The position numbers and the translations under genes were made by a program. From JALYUA01 sp038229875 (lineage in GTDB: Bacteria > Acidobacteriota > Thermoanaerobaculia > UBA5066 > Gp7-AA6), in NCBI GenBank assembly GCA_038229875.1, contig JBBROA010000131.1, forward strand, positions 1-10,521: 10,521 bases of DNA, written 5' to 3'. Below are positions 1 to 6,253 of the stretch, in pieces (position 1 is the stretch's first letter; each line of letters starts with the position of its first letter). A model generated the notes under the pieces. The model was given only the letters and a program-made list of their open reading frames with translations, was not told the DNA's origin and searched no databases.

Positions 1-429
1 GAGTTCTTCTCGAGCGCCGTTTGCGACGCGACGGGTTTCGGAGAAGGACAGACCTTTCTCGGTTTCACGACGGTGACGACCGACGTCGCCGGCAACGCGA
101 GCTTCGGCCCTCTGCCGTTCCCCGTGCCGCCCGGGCAGCCGATCATCACGTCGACCGCGACGAGCGCCGCGGGGAACACCTCCGAGTTCTCGGCCGCGCA
201 GCCCGGCGGTTGTTCGGGCCTGCCCGCTTTCACGCCGACCCCGACGCCGACCGGGACGATCCCCGCAACCGCGACTCGGACGCCGACCGCGATCGGAGGA
301 GTCACCCCCACGGTGACGCCGCAGGGCCCGGGCGGAGTGGTGGTGCCGACGCTTTCGCCCCTCCTCCTCGCTCTGTTTGCCGCGGGGTTGGCGCTGTCCG
401 CAATCTTGCTCGTCCGGCGGAACGGGTAG
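1..429 (+). CDS. Secreted surface repeat protein, C-terminal part, with Thr/Pro linker and VPTLS-type anchor tail (5' truncated)
   Basis: The frame is open from the first base and ends at TAG 427-429, giving the last 142 residues of a longer protein. Visible residues 1-66 form one unit of a repeat known from CSLREA-type and other extracellular beta-rich bacterial proteins: a start like FFSSAVCD, then GEGQTFLG, TTDVAGNASF, PPGQPIITSTAT and GNTSEFS. A low-complexity Thr/Pro linker (PTPTPTGT and similar, about residues 75-110) follows. The tail has a VPTLS motif near residue 115, a hydrophobic helix of about 20 residues and a final RRNG. This tripartite motif-helix-basic end resembles IPTL-CTERM sorting signals, but the usual WG after IPTLS is missing. 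I infer an exported protein held at or sorted through the membrane. The N-terminal signal and the rest of the repeats lie outside the window. A simple C-terminal membrane anchor is the alternative. Confidence 0.75.
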   Translation, partial: EFFSSAVCDATGFGEGQTFLGFTTVTTDVAGNASFGPLPFPVPPGQPIITSTATSAAGNTSEFSAAQPGGCSGLPAFTPTPTPTGTIPATATRTPTAIGGVTPTVTPQGPGGVVVPTLSPLLLALFAAGLALSAILLVRRNG

Positions 430-443
430 CATTTTGTCTGGTC

Positions 444-477
444 CCCGGGCGCCTCGCGGCAGACGCGAGCGCCCGGG
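444..477. terminator. Strong GC-rich hairpin, candidate terminator after the surface protein gene
   Basis: Arms CCCGGGCG (444-451) and CGCCCGGG (470-477) pair perfectly. After a single bulged C at 452, CTCGCG (453-458) pairs with CGCGAG (464-469) around the five-base loop GCAGA. The hairpin lies 14 bases after the TAG of the upstream gene. No T-run follows on either strand, so this is either a factor-assisted or hairpin-only terminator or an mRNA 3'-end stabiliser. The pairing is seen directly; the role is inferred. Confidence 0.6.
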
Positions 478-650
478 CGACTTCGGTTCGCGCCTGGGGA
501 GTTTGGCCTTTTCTCGGCGTCGCGGCCGATCTGAGCCTTCCGGCGGTGAAAATCGAACGATCGATGCCATGATTCGGGAAGGGTTCTTGCTTGGACCGGG
601 TCTCGTCCGGAATCGGTCAGTGGAATGAGATTTCAGAAGGGGGAACGCCC

Positions 651-1547
651 ATGCGAATGGAAGGGGAGCGGGAGAGCAGCAACGTCGAGGATGGACGCGG
701 CGGCGGAGGATTTCCGATCGGCGGGAGGGGCGCATCTCTGGGGTGCGGCGGGCTGATCATCCTCCTTCTGGTCTCGTGGTTTACGGGCATCAACCCGCTG
801 AGCCTCCTGAACATGGTCCAGGGCAACGCACCGGTCTCGACGGGCGCCCCGTCGGCCCCCGCCCCGTCGGGCCAGCGGGCTCCTTCCGCGGACGGCTCCC
901 GCGCCGCAGCGGCCCCGGATCAGCTCGGCCTTTTCGCTTCCCACGTCCTCGCCTCGACGGAGGACGTCTGGAAGGAACAGTTCTCGAAGATGGGGAAGAC
1001 CTACACTCCCCCCAAGCTGTACCTCTTCAGCCGGGCAACGCGTTCCGAGTGCGGGATCGCCTCGATGGCGACGGGTCCGTTTTACTGCCAGCTCGACCGT
1101 AAGGTCTACCTGGACCTCGGGTTCTTTCAGGAGCTTTCGTCTCGTTACGGCGCACCGGGCGACTTCGCTGACGCCTACGTCATCGCGCACGAGGTCGGGC
1201 ACCACGTACAGAACGAGCTCGGCATCTTCGACCAGATGGGCAGCGGACGCGGCCGGGGTGAAGGGTCGAACTCTGTCAAGGTCGAGCTCCAGGCCGACTG
1301 CTTCGCGGGAGTCTGGGGTAATCACGCGAACCAGGACCGGCACCTGATCGACCCGGGAGATTTTGAAGAAGGACTTCGCGCCGCGGCCGCAATCGGAGAC
1401 GATCGTATGCAGCGCCGTTCGGAGGGGACGGTCTCCCCCGAAAGCTTCACGCACGGGAGCTCCGAGGAGCGGACGAGCTGGCTGCGGCGGGGGCTCGAGA
1501 GCGGCGATCCCGGCCGCTGCAATACGTTTCAGCGCCGGCTCGAATAA
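651..1547 (+). CDS. ypfJ: YpfJ/KPN_02809-family neutral zinc metallopeptidase, membrane anchored
   Basis: This 298-residue protein matches the usual length of the YpfJ-type putative neutral zinc metallopeptidase family (PF04228). The N terminus (MRMEGERESSNVEDGRG) is the family's characteristic start. A glycine-rich stretch and one membrane helix (about residues 30-47) follow, then an Ala/Pro/Ser linker (about 58-90) and the peptidase domain. The zinc site is HEVGH at 180-184 with catalytic E181. E212 in VELQADCFAG is the likely third ligand. C134 and C146 flank the conserved SECGIAS...YCQLDRKVYLD stretch. ATG 651 is chosen because AAGGGGGA (637-644) sits just upstream; an in-frame ATG at 591 would add 20 residues unlike the family. 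The catalytic domain probably faces the periplasm. No substrate is established for the family as far as I know. Family assignment is strong; role is not. Confidence 0.92.
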   Translation: MRMEGERESSNVEDGRGGGGFPIGGRGASLGCGGLIILLLVSWFTGINPLSLLNMVQGNAPVSTGAPSAPAPSGQRAPSADGSRAAAAPDQLGLFASHVLASTEDVWKEQFSKMGKTYTPPKLYLFSRATRSECGIASMATGPFYCQLDRKVYLDLGFFQELSSRYGAPGDFADAYVIAHEVGHHVQNELGIFDQMGSGRGRGEGSNSVKVELQADCFAGVWGNHANQDRHLIDPGDFEEGLRAAAAIGDDRMQRRSEGTVSPESFTHGSSEERTSWLRRGLESGDPGRCNTFQRRLE

Positions 1548-1678
1548 ACCGCCCCGCGTCCGTCGCGGTGCCGGCGCGATCCGCAGCGGCCGGGTCCCGG
1601 CGGGCTCCGCTCGTCGGTCGTCCGCTGGACGCCGCCTTGCCCCCGGGCGGAAGCCCGCGGCAGCCATAAGATGGCCGC

Positions 1679-3211
1679 GTGCCTCGCCGGAACAGGTCAG
1701 CTGACGTGGCAGGCGCGGCGCTCGCGCTCCTCCTCCTCTCCTACGGCGCGGTCCTCCTGCCGCGAGCCTCGCGCGCGGTCGGAGGCTCCGACAGCTCCGG
1801 ATATCTGAACGAGGCGCGCGGGCTCGCCGCGAAGCGCGTCGTCGAACCGGTCGAGGCTCTGGCGCGACTCGGTTTCCCGCTCGAAGATATGCGTCTCTTC
1901 ATCCCCCTCGGCTACTCGCCGGGCCCGCGTCCCGGGACGATGGCACCGGTCTATCCCGTGGGCCTGCCGCTTCATTTCGTGGCCGCGGCGTGGCTTCTCG
2001 GATGGGACTCCGGTCCCTTTGTGGTGAGTCCACTCGCGGCCGTAGTCTCGCTCCTTCTTCTCTACCTCGTCGCGCGCGAGATCGGCCTGTCGCGCGCATC
2101 CGGCTTCGCCTGCGCGGTGATGTTCGCGTTCTCACCGATCCTCGCCTTCCAGGGGCTGCAGCCGATGAGCGACGTTCTCGCCGCGGCCTGGGTCCTCGCG
2201 GCGATCCTCGCCGCCCTCAAATCGCGGAAAGCGAATGGGTGGGCCGCCGCAGCGGGATTCGCCTACGGTGCCGGGGTTCTCGTGCGCCCGTCGACCGCGG
2301 TCCTGCTGGTTCCGATGGTTTTCGCGCTTGCGCCCACTCGCCGCGCGTGGAGTCTGTTCGTCCTGGGAGGCGCACCCTGCGCCGGGGTGCTGTTCGCGTT
2401 CAACCGCACGGCGTACGGGGGAATCCTTCGGAGCGGCTACGACGACAGTGGCGCGTCGAGTGGATTTTCTCTTCACAATGTCGCGCCGGGAGCGCGCCAC
2501 TACGTCCACTGGATCTCCGCGACGATGTCGCCGCTCATCCTGCCGTGCTGGATTGCGGGATGTCTCGGTTCGTCAGTGCGGGTGCGCGACCGGATCCTCC
2601 TCTTCACGTGGTTCGGCGCCGTGCTGTCCTTCTACCTGCTCTATTTCCCGTACGACACGTGGTGGTACACGCGATTCCTGCTGCCCGGAATCCCGGCGAT
2701 TCTCCTGGCATCCGCGGCTCTAGCCGAGCGCCTGCTGTCCCGGGCGTCGCCAGCTCGATGGCTGAAGATCGCAGCGGTCACCGCGACTTTTCTCCTCATC
2801 TGCGGCACAGGTCTTCGAGTGCTGCGGCGCGAGCGCGTTCTCGAGATCGGCCGCGGACAGGCGGTCTTTCCCGAGACGGTTCGGTGGGCGTCTCAAAAAA
2901 TACCCCGGGACGCGCTCGTCTTCGCGATGGAGTTCTCGGGGGCGATGAAGGCCTACGGCTGGGGAACCCCCATCCGCTGGGACATGTTCGAGAAAAAGGA
3001 TTTCGACGGAATCCGGGCGCGCCTCGAGCGCCCGGGCCGGCCGCTGTACGCGCTGATGCTGCCAGGAGAGGTGGCCGCCGCCGCGCAGGGGAGTCTGGCG
3101 GCGGGAACGTGGGCACATCTGGGCAACAACGGGCCGGCAAGTCTCTGGAGATTGGAAGGACCGTCGCCGCAACCGTCGCCTCCGCTCACTGCGGGAGCTG
3201 CCGTTCGCTGA
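1679..3211 (+). CDS. GT39/ArnT-like polytopic membrane glycosyltransferase
   Basis: The 510-residue hydrophobic protein has roughly ten membrane segments and a GT-C layout. The first helix (about 10-30) is followed by an extracytoplasmic loop with GGSDSSGYL (35-43), whose D38 sits where GT39/PMT_2 enzymes carry the catalytic acidic residue. Other family-like stretches are YPVGLPLHF (92-100), QPMSDVLAAAWVLA (161-174), VRPSTAVLLVPM (202-213) and YDTWWYTRFLLPGIPA (325-340). A soluble C-terminal part spans about 390-490. Such enzymes move a sugar from a polyprenyl-phosphate donor onto lipid or protein on the outer face of the membrane; the acceptor here is unknown. GTG 1679 is the first start after an in-frame TAA at 1667-1669; GTG 1706 is an alternative, and no clear Shine-Dalgarno site is present. 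The final ~17 residues (from GPSPQPSPP) are low-complexity and appear to be translated repeat DNA. The gene is convergent with the methyltransferase at 3558. Confidence 0.82.
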   Translation: MPRRNRSADVAGAALALLLLSYGAVLLPRASRAVGGSDSSGYLNEARGLAAKRVVEPVEALARLGFPLEDMRLFIPLGYSPGPRPGTMAPVYPVGLPLHFVAAAWLLGWDSGPFVVSPLAAVVSLLLLYLVAREIGLSRASGFACAVMFAFSPILAFQGLQPMSDVLAAAWVLAAILAALKSRKANGWAAAAGFAYGAGVLVRPSTAVLLVPMVFALAPTRRAWSLFVLGGAPCAGVLFAFNRTAYGGILRSGYDDSGASSGFSLHNVAPGARHYVHWISATMSPLILPCWIAGCLGSSVRVRDRILLFTWFGAVLSFYLLYFPYDTWWYTRFLLPGIPAILLASAALAERLLSRASPARWLKIAAVTATFLLICGTGLRVLRRERVLEIGRGQAVFPETVRWASQKIPRDALVFAMEFSGAMKAYGWGTPIRWDMFEKKDFDGIRARLERPGRPLYALMLPGEVAAAAQGSLAAGTWAHLGNNGPASLWRLEGPSPQPSPPLTAGAAVR

Positions 3212-3222
3212 CGGCGAACGGC
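3200..3222. terminator. Perfect 9-bp stem-loop spanning the stop codon of the GT39-like gene
   Basis: GCCGTTCGC (3200-3208) pairs with GCGAACGGC (3214-3222) around the loop TGACG. The TGA stop (3209-3211) lies inside the loop. No T-run follows. It may act as a terminator or as an mRNA 3'-end structure, or it may just be part of the repeat block that follows. Confidence 0.45.
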
Positions 3223-3225
3223 ACC

Positions 3226-3258
3226 GGCCGGCGGCTCGGCCGGATGCGGCCGCCGGCC
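3226..3258. repeat. 10-bp GC-only inverted repeat
   Basis: GGCCGGCGGC (3226-3235) is the exact reverse complement of GCCGCCGGCC (3249-3258), with a 13-base loop. It follows the stop-codon hairpin by three bases, so two stable stem-loops stand in a row after the glycosyltransferase gene. Function unknown; it may assist termination of that gene. Confidence 0.5.
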
Positions 3259-3284
3259 TGCTCCCTCCGTTCGCTGCGGCTCCC

Positions 3285-3333
3285 GCATCGAGAGGCTCCT
3301 CCCTCCCTCTGGTCGGGAGACTCCTCTCGATGC
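3285..3333. repeat. 11-bp inverted repeat overlapping the first tandem repeat unit
   Basis: GCATCGAGAGG (3285-3295) is the exact reverse complement of CCTCTCGATGC (3323-3333). The 27-base interior can form a further short stem (TCCC/GGGA). The right arm lies within the first unit of the 65-bp tandem repeat, and the corresponding segment of the second unit is mutated, so the palindrome occurs only once. Confidence 0.5.
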
Positions 3334-3450
3334 GAGCATATTCGCCACTGGGGCGAGAGCGCGCCACCTCCCTCTGGCCGGGAGGTTCCTCTCGGGGCGA
3401 GCGTTTCGACCACGGCGGTGAGAACGCGCCACCTCCCTCTCTCCGCTGAG
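3302..3450. repeat. 65-bp tandem direct repeat, two full copies and part of a third
   Basis: Copy 1 (3302-3366) and copy 2 (3367-3431) abut and are both exactly 65 bases. By hand alignment they match at 51 of 65 positions without gaps. Each starts CCTCCCTCTGG and ends CGCGCCA. A third copy starts at 3432 with CCTCCCTCT and diverges quickly (TCCGCTGAGGGGGCAGG). The CCTCCCTCT/GGGAG sense resembles the scattered intergenic CCCTCTCC...GGAGAGGG elements seen in many GC-rich genomes. This block, with the inverted repeats at 3200-3333, accounts for most of the 346-base gap between the two convergent genes. I see no credible gene in the gap. Confidence 0.7.
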
Positions 3451-3500
3451 GGGGCAGGCAGGTGTTCCTGGTTCGCGGCCTGGTGAACGAGCCGATTTGG

Positions 3501-3540
3501 CGGACGGGTCGGTCGAAGCGATGTCTTCTTGACCCGCCCG
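3501..3540. terminator. Stem-loop between convergent genes, candidate bidirectional terminator
   Basis: CGGACGGGTC (3501-3510) pairs with GACCCGCCCG (3531-3540) with one mismatch. Inside, GAAG (3515-3518) can pair with CTTC (3525-3528). It lies 18 bases past the TAA (3558-3560) of the minus-strand methyltransferase, a suitable position for its terminator. No long T-run flanks it on either strand, so intrinsic termination is uncertain. Confidence 0.45.
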
Positions 3541-3557
3541 GGGAGAGGATTCTTTGA

Positions 3558-4499
3558 TTACGGGGCGAGTTCGGCCGCGGGGGAATCGTCTGCGGCTTTA
3601 CTCTCGTTTCCGTTCGCGCTTCCTACGAAGACCTGGAAGTCCGGCTCGATCGCGCCGTTTTTGGAGAGGCGCTCTTCCGCTTCGCAGAGCGCCTCGAGAA
3701 GGCCGACGTGGGAGGGGACGTCGTCCCGGAAGTTCGGGATGATCCCGAAGAGGAGCGGGTTCAACAGGCCGCCCCCGTAGGGGTATTCGCGCTCGACTCT
3801 GAAGACCTTTCGCGCGACCGGCAGTACGTCTTCGCTTCGGACCGCTTCCGTCGGATCGTCCGCAATGACGCGCTCCGGGGACTGGCGCTCGCGGCGCCAG
3901 AGGACGTCGCCGCTCGGGAAAGCGCGCCGGAGCTCGTCGGGCAGGAGACGGAAGTAGCGGTTGATGAGGTGCATGCGCTCCTCCGTGTACTGGAACCGGT
4001 TCGGCCCCACGTACTCGTTGAAGATGAATTTGCCTCCCGGCGCCAGCGCGTGCCCGATCCTCGAATAGATCCCCTCGAGATCGGTAATGTGGTGGAGGAC
4101 GTCGTTCGCGATGATCGCGTCGTAGGGTCCGTTCAGCGCCGCGTGCTCGAGGTCGAGGACCCGGTATTCGATGTTCGAGATCCCGGCCGCCTCTGCTTCC
4201 CGCCGCGCGCGTTCGACGGTCGCGGGCGCTACGTCGCAGGCGAGGATCTGCCCGAACCCTCCACGCTGCGAGAGCGCGCGCTCGAGCCATCCGGATCCGC
4301 AGCCGAGGACCAGAGCGCGCTCCACCCGATCGGGTAGGTGCTGCGATTCGACGAACGTGAGCCAGTCACAGTGCGGGTTTCCGGAAACGAGCCGATGCAG
4401 GTACCGCCGCACGACGGGGGAGGCCGTCCAGACGAGCCTCTCCATGTGACTCGTGAAAGCCCCGTCGTTCCATCGGGAAGCCATTTCCATCGGAAGCAC
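3558..4499 (-). CDS. Class I SAM-dependent methyltransferase
   Basis: The 313-residue protein carries a Rossmann-type methyltransferase core. Motif I is ALVLGCGSGWLE (62-73); the acidic residue ending strand 2 is D89 in ILACDVAP. YRVLDLEHA (112-120) follows, then the motif IV-like region YDAIIANDVLHHITD (126-140) and APGGKFIFNEYVGP (153-166). This fits the Methyltransf_11/25 group acting on small molecules, lipids or sugars. The ~140 residues after the core (FQYTEERMHLINRYF, then YGGGLLNPLLFGIIPNF) are a long accessory region that probably shapes the acceptor site; I do not recognise it. The C-terminal ~15 residues look disordered. The given start is GTG 4499; ATG 4490, in frame and three codons in, is equally plausible, and GGAGA lies upstream of both. 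It diverges from the subtilase across 68 bases. Substrate unknown. Confidence 0.85.
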   Translation of the reverse strand: MLPMEMASRWNDGAFTSHMERLVWTASPVVRRYLHRLVSGNPHCDWLTFVESQHLPDRVERALVLGCGSGWLERALSQRGGFGQILACDVAPATVERARREAEAAGISNIEYRVLDLEHAALNGPYDAIIANDVLHHITDLEGIYSRIGHALAPGGKFIFNEYVGPNRFQYTEERMHLINRYFRLLPDELRRAFPSGDVLWRRERQSPERVIADDPTEAVRSEDVLPVARKVFRVEREYPYGGGLLNPLLFGIIPNFRDDVPSHVGLLEALCEAEERLSKNGAIEPDFQVFVGSANGNESKAADDSPAAELAP

Positions 4500-4567
4500 G
4501 CATTATGTCTGTCTCTCCGCCGGCGGGGAAGCGCCGCCCGGTGCCGCCCGGGCGTTAACATCGCGCG
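4500..4567. promoter_or_regulatory. Short divergent intergenic region
   Basis: These 68 bases separate the starts of the minus-strand methyltransferase and the plus-strand subtilase, so both promoters should lie here or inside the opposing gene. It contains two near-adjacent GCCGCCCGG copies (about 4532-4553) and a TTAACAT near the subtilase start. I see no convincing -35/-10 pair and no Shine-Dalgarno sequence before ATG 4568, so the subtilase mRNA may have a very short leader. The layout is certain; promoter details are not. Confidence 0.35.
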
Positions 4568-6253
4568 ATGCGCCCGCTTTCCCCTCTCCGTTCCTTTCTT
4601 TACTTCTGCGCCTTCGGCGTCGCCGCGGACGGGCTCGCCGCGGACGCGCGAGGCAACCTCCAACGCGTGGGCGCCCCGGCGGAAGCCGTGATTGCGGCCG
4701 ACGGGCGCGCCCGTGTCGTGATCCTCTTTCGCCGCGCCGATGGGGCCGCCCGGGGCCTCAGATGGACCGACCTGCGGCGGCACTCGCTCTCGCTTCTTTC
4801 GCCGGAGGATTTCCAGCCGATCTCGGACTGGAAATCGGTGTCCGCCGCCGCCGGGATTCTCTCGGCCCAGGGACTGGAACGGCTGCGAAAAGACCCGGAC
4901 GTGGTCCGCATCGATCTCGATGAGCCGGGGCACGGCCATCTCTCCGAAAGCGTTCCGCTGATCGGCGCCGACACCGTGCATGCGCAGGGTGTCACGGGCC
5001 GGGGAGTCACCGTCGCCATCCTCGATACGGGGGTGACCGCGAACCATGCGGATCTCGCCGACGACGTTGCGGGTCAGCAGTGCTTCTGCCGCAACGCGGA
5101 CGGTACCGGATGCTGTCCCAACGGCCTGACGGAGCAATCGGGCCCGGGAAGCGCCGAGGACGACAACGGCCACGGCACCAATGTCGCCGGAGTGGTCACT
5201 TCCGGCGGCCGGATAGCCTCTCCGGGAGTCGCGCCGAACGCGAAGATCGTCGCGATCAAGGTCCTCGACCGGAACAATCAGTTCGCGGGCGCCTCGCAGG
5301 TGGTTTCGGCGCTCGACTGGGTGAACCAGAACCGGCCTGACGTCCGAGTGGTCAACATGAGTCTCGGAACGTTCGCTCTCTACGACGCGCCGTGTGACCA
5401 GGCCTCGGCCTCCGCGGCGGCGCTCGCGGAGGCGGTCGGAGTGCTGCGGGCGCGCGGAGTCACCGTCTTCACTTCCGCGGGCAACGACCGCTCGCCGGCC
5501 CGGCTGACGGCTCCCGCCTGCGTCACCGCCGCCGTCGCCGTCGGCGCCACCTATGACGCGGACCTGGGACCGCTTTCCGTTTTCGGATGCCTCGACGCGG
5601 CGACGGCGCCCGACCGGGTCGCGTGCTTCTCGAATTCCGGTCCGGGGTTGCGGCTTCTCGCTCCGGGCGCGGCCATTACCTCGACGGGCATCGGCGGCGC
5701 GCGGTCGACTTACGTCGGCACCTCCCAGGCGTCCCCGCATGCGGCCGGTGTCGCGGCGCTGCTCCTCGAGGCGCGCCCCTCCCTCGCGCCGCCCGCGATC
5801 GAAATGATCCTTTTCGAGTCGGGACGCGCGGTGACCGACGCGAAGAACGGGTTGACGACTCCGCGAGTCGACGCCGCCGCGGCTCTGCGTGAGGCCGGCG
5901 TCGGCGTCCCCGGCGTGTGCTCTCCCGACGCGGTCACGCTCTGTCTGAACGGCGGACGTTTCCGGGTGCAGGTCGCGTGGAGGGCGCCCGCCCTGACGAG
6001 CGGCGGCGTGGGCAGCGCCGCGCCGCTGACCGCCGACGCCGGTTATTTCTGGTTCTTCTCCGCGAACAACGTCGAGGTTTTAGTCAAGCTCGTGGACGGC
6101 CGGCCGGTCAACGGCCGGTACTGGTTCTTCTCGGGGGCTCTCTCGGACGTCGAGTACACGCTGACGGTGACGGATACGAGGACCGGGGCGGTGAAGTCGT
6201 ATTTCAATCCCAGTCAGACGCTGGCGAGTATCGCGGACGTTTCGGCCTTCTGA
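4568..6253 (+). CDS. Secreted S8 family (subtilisin-like) serine peptidase with distinctive C-terminal domain
   Basis: The 561-residue protein begins with a short hydrophobic leader that may be a signal peptide (residues 1-27, possible cleavage after AADA). A propeptide/inhibitor I9-like segment (about 45-125, including LERLRKDPDVVRIDLDE) follows. The catalytic domain spans about 130-445. The triad is visible: D153 in VAILDTGV, H202 in DNGHGTNVAG and S386 in GTSQASPHAAG, with oxyanion residue N305 in TSAGN, so the enzyme looks active. An insertion between D153 and H202 has four cysteines (C172, C174, C182, C183). Residues about 450-561 form a separate beta-rich domain with LCLNGGRFRVQVAWR, GYFWFFSANNVEVLVKLVDG and GRYWFFSGALSDVEYTLTVTD. 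I recall this module at the ends of secreted Acidobacteriota proteins without a named function. It probably degrades extracellular protein. The 3' end overlaps the convergent YfhO-like gene by 50 bases. Confidence 0.93.
   Translation: MRPLSPLRSFLYFCAFGVAADGLAADARGNLQRVGAPAEAVIAADGRARVVILFRRADGAARGLRWTDLRRHSLSLLSPEDFQPISDWKSVSAAAGILSAQGLERLRKDPDVVRIDLDEPGHGHLSESVPLIGADTVHAQGVTGRGVTVAILDTGVTANHADLADDVAGQQCFCRNADGTGCCPNGLTEQSGPGSAEDDNGHGTNVAGVVTSGGRIASPGVAPNAKIVAIKVLDRNNQFAGASQVVSALDWVNQNRPDVRVVNMSLGTFALYDAPCDQASASAAALAEAVGVLRARGVTVFTSAGNDRSPARLTAPACVTAAVAVGATYDADLGPLSVFGCLDAATAPDRVACFSNSGPGLRLLAPGAAITSTGIGGARSTYVGTSQASPHAAGVAALLLEARPSLAPPAIEMILFESGRAVTDAKNGLTTPRVDAAAALREAGVGVPGVCSPDAVTLCLNGGRFRVQVAWRAPALTSGGVGSAAPLTADAGYFWFFSANNVEVLVKLVDGRPVNGRYWFFSGALSDVEYTLTVTDTRTGAVKSYFNPSQTLASIADVSAF

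Noticed and set aside
1644..1657. Short hairpin CGGGC-GGAA-GCCCG before the GT39-like gene as a terminator or riboswitch
   Set aside because: Only five base pairs in very GC-rich sequence, with no T-run; such pairing is expected by chance.
633..1667. A 344-codon minus-strand open frame opposite the metallopeptidase
   Set aside because: It shows compositional bias only, while the plus strand has a full HEVGH metallopeptidase with a good ribosome-binding site.
3302..3450. CRISPR array
   Set aside because: The 65-base units abut without spacers and have diverged along their length, which fits a tandem repeat and not repeat-spacer structure. No cas gene is nearby.
1990..3486. A 498-codon plus-strand open frame inside the GT39-like gene
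   Set aside because: Arg/Pro/Ser-rich translation without domains, in an alternative frame of a clear polytopic membrane protein. Its 3' part crosses the repeat block.
4229..5740. A 503-codon open frame on the minus strand opposite the subtilase
   Set aside because: It is very rich in Arg, Gly and Asp without hydrophobic pattern or motif, and lies antisense to a gene with a complete catalytic triad. High GC keeps the opposite frame open.
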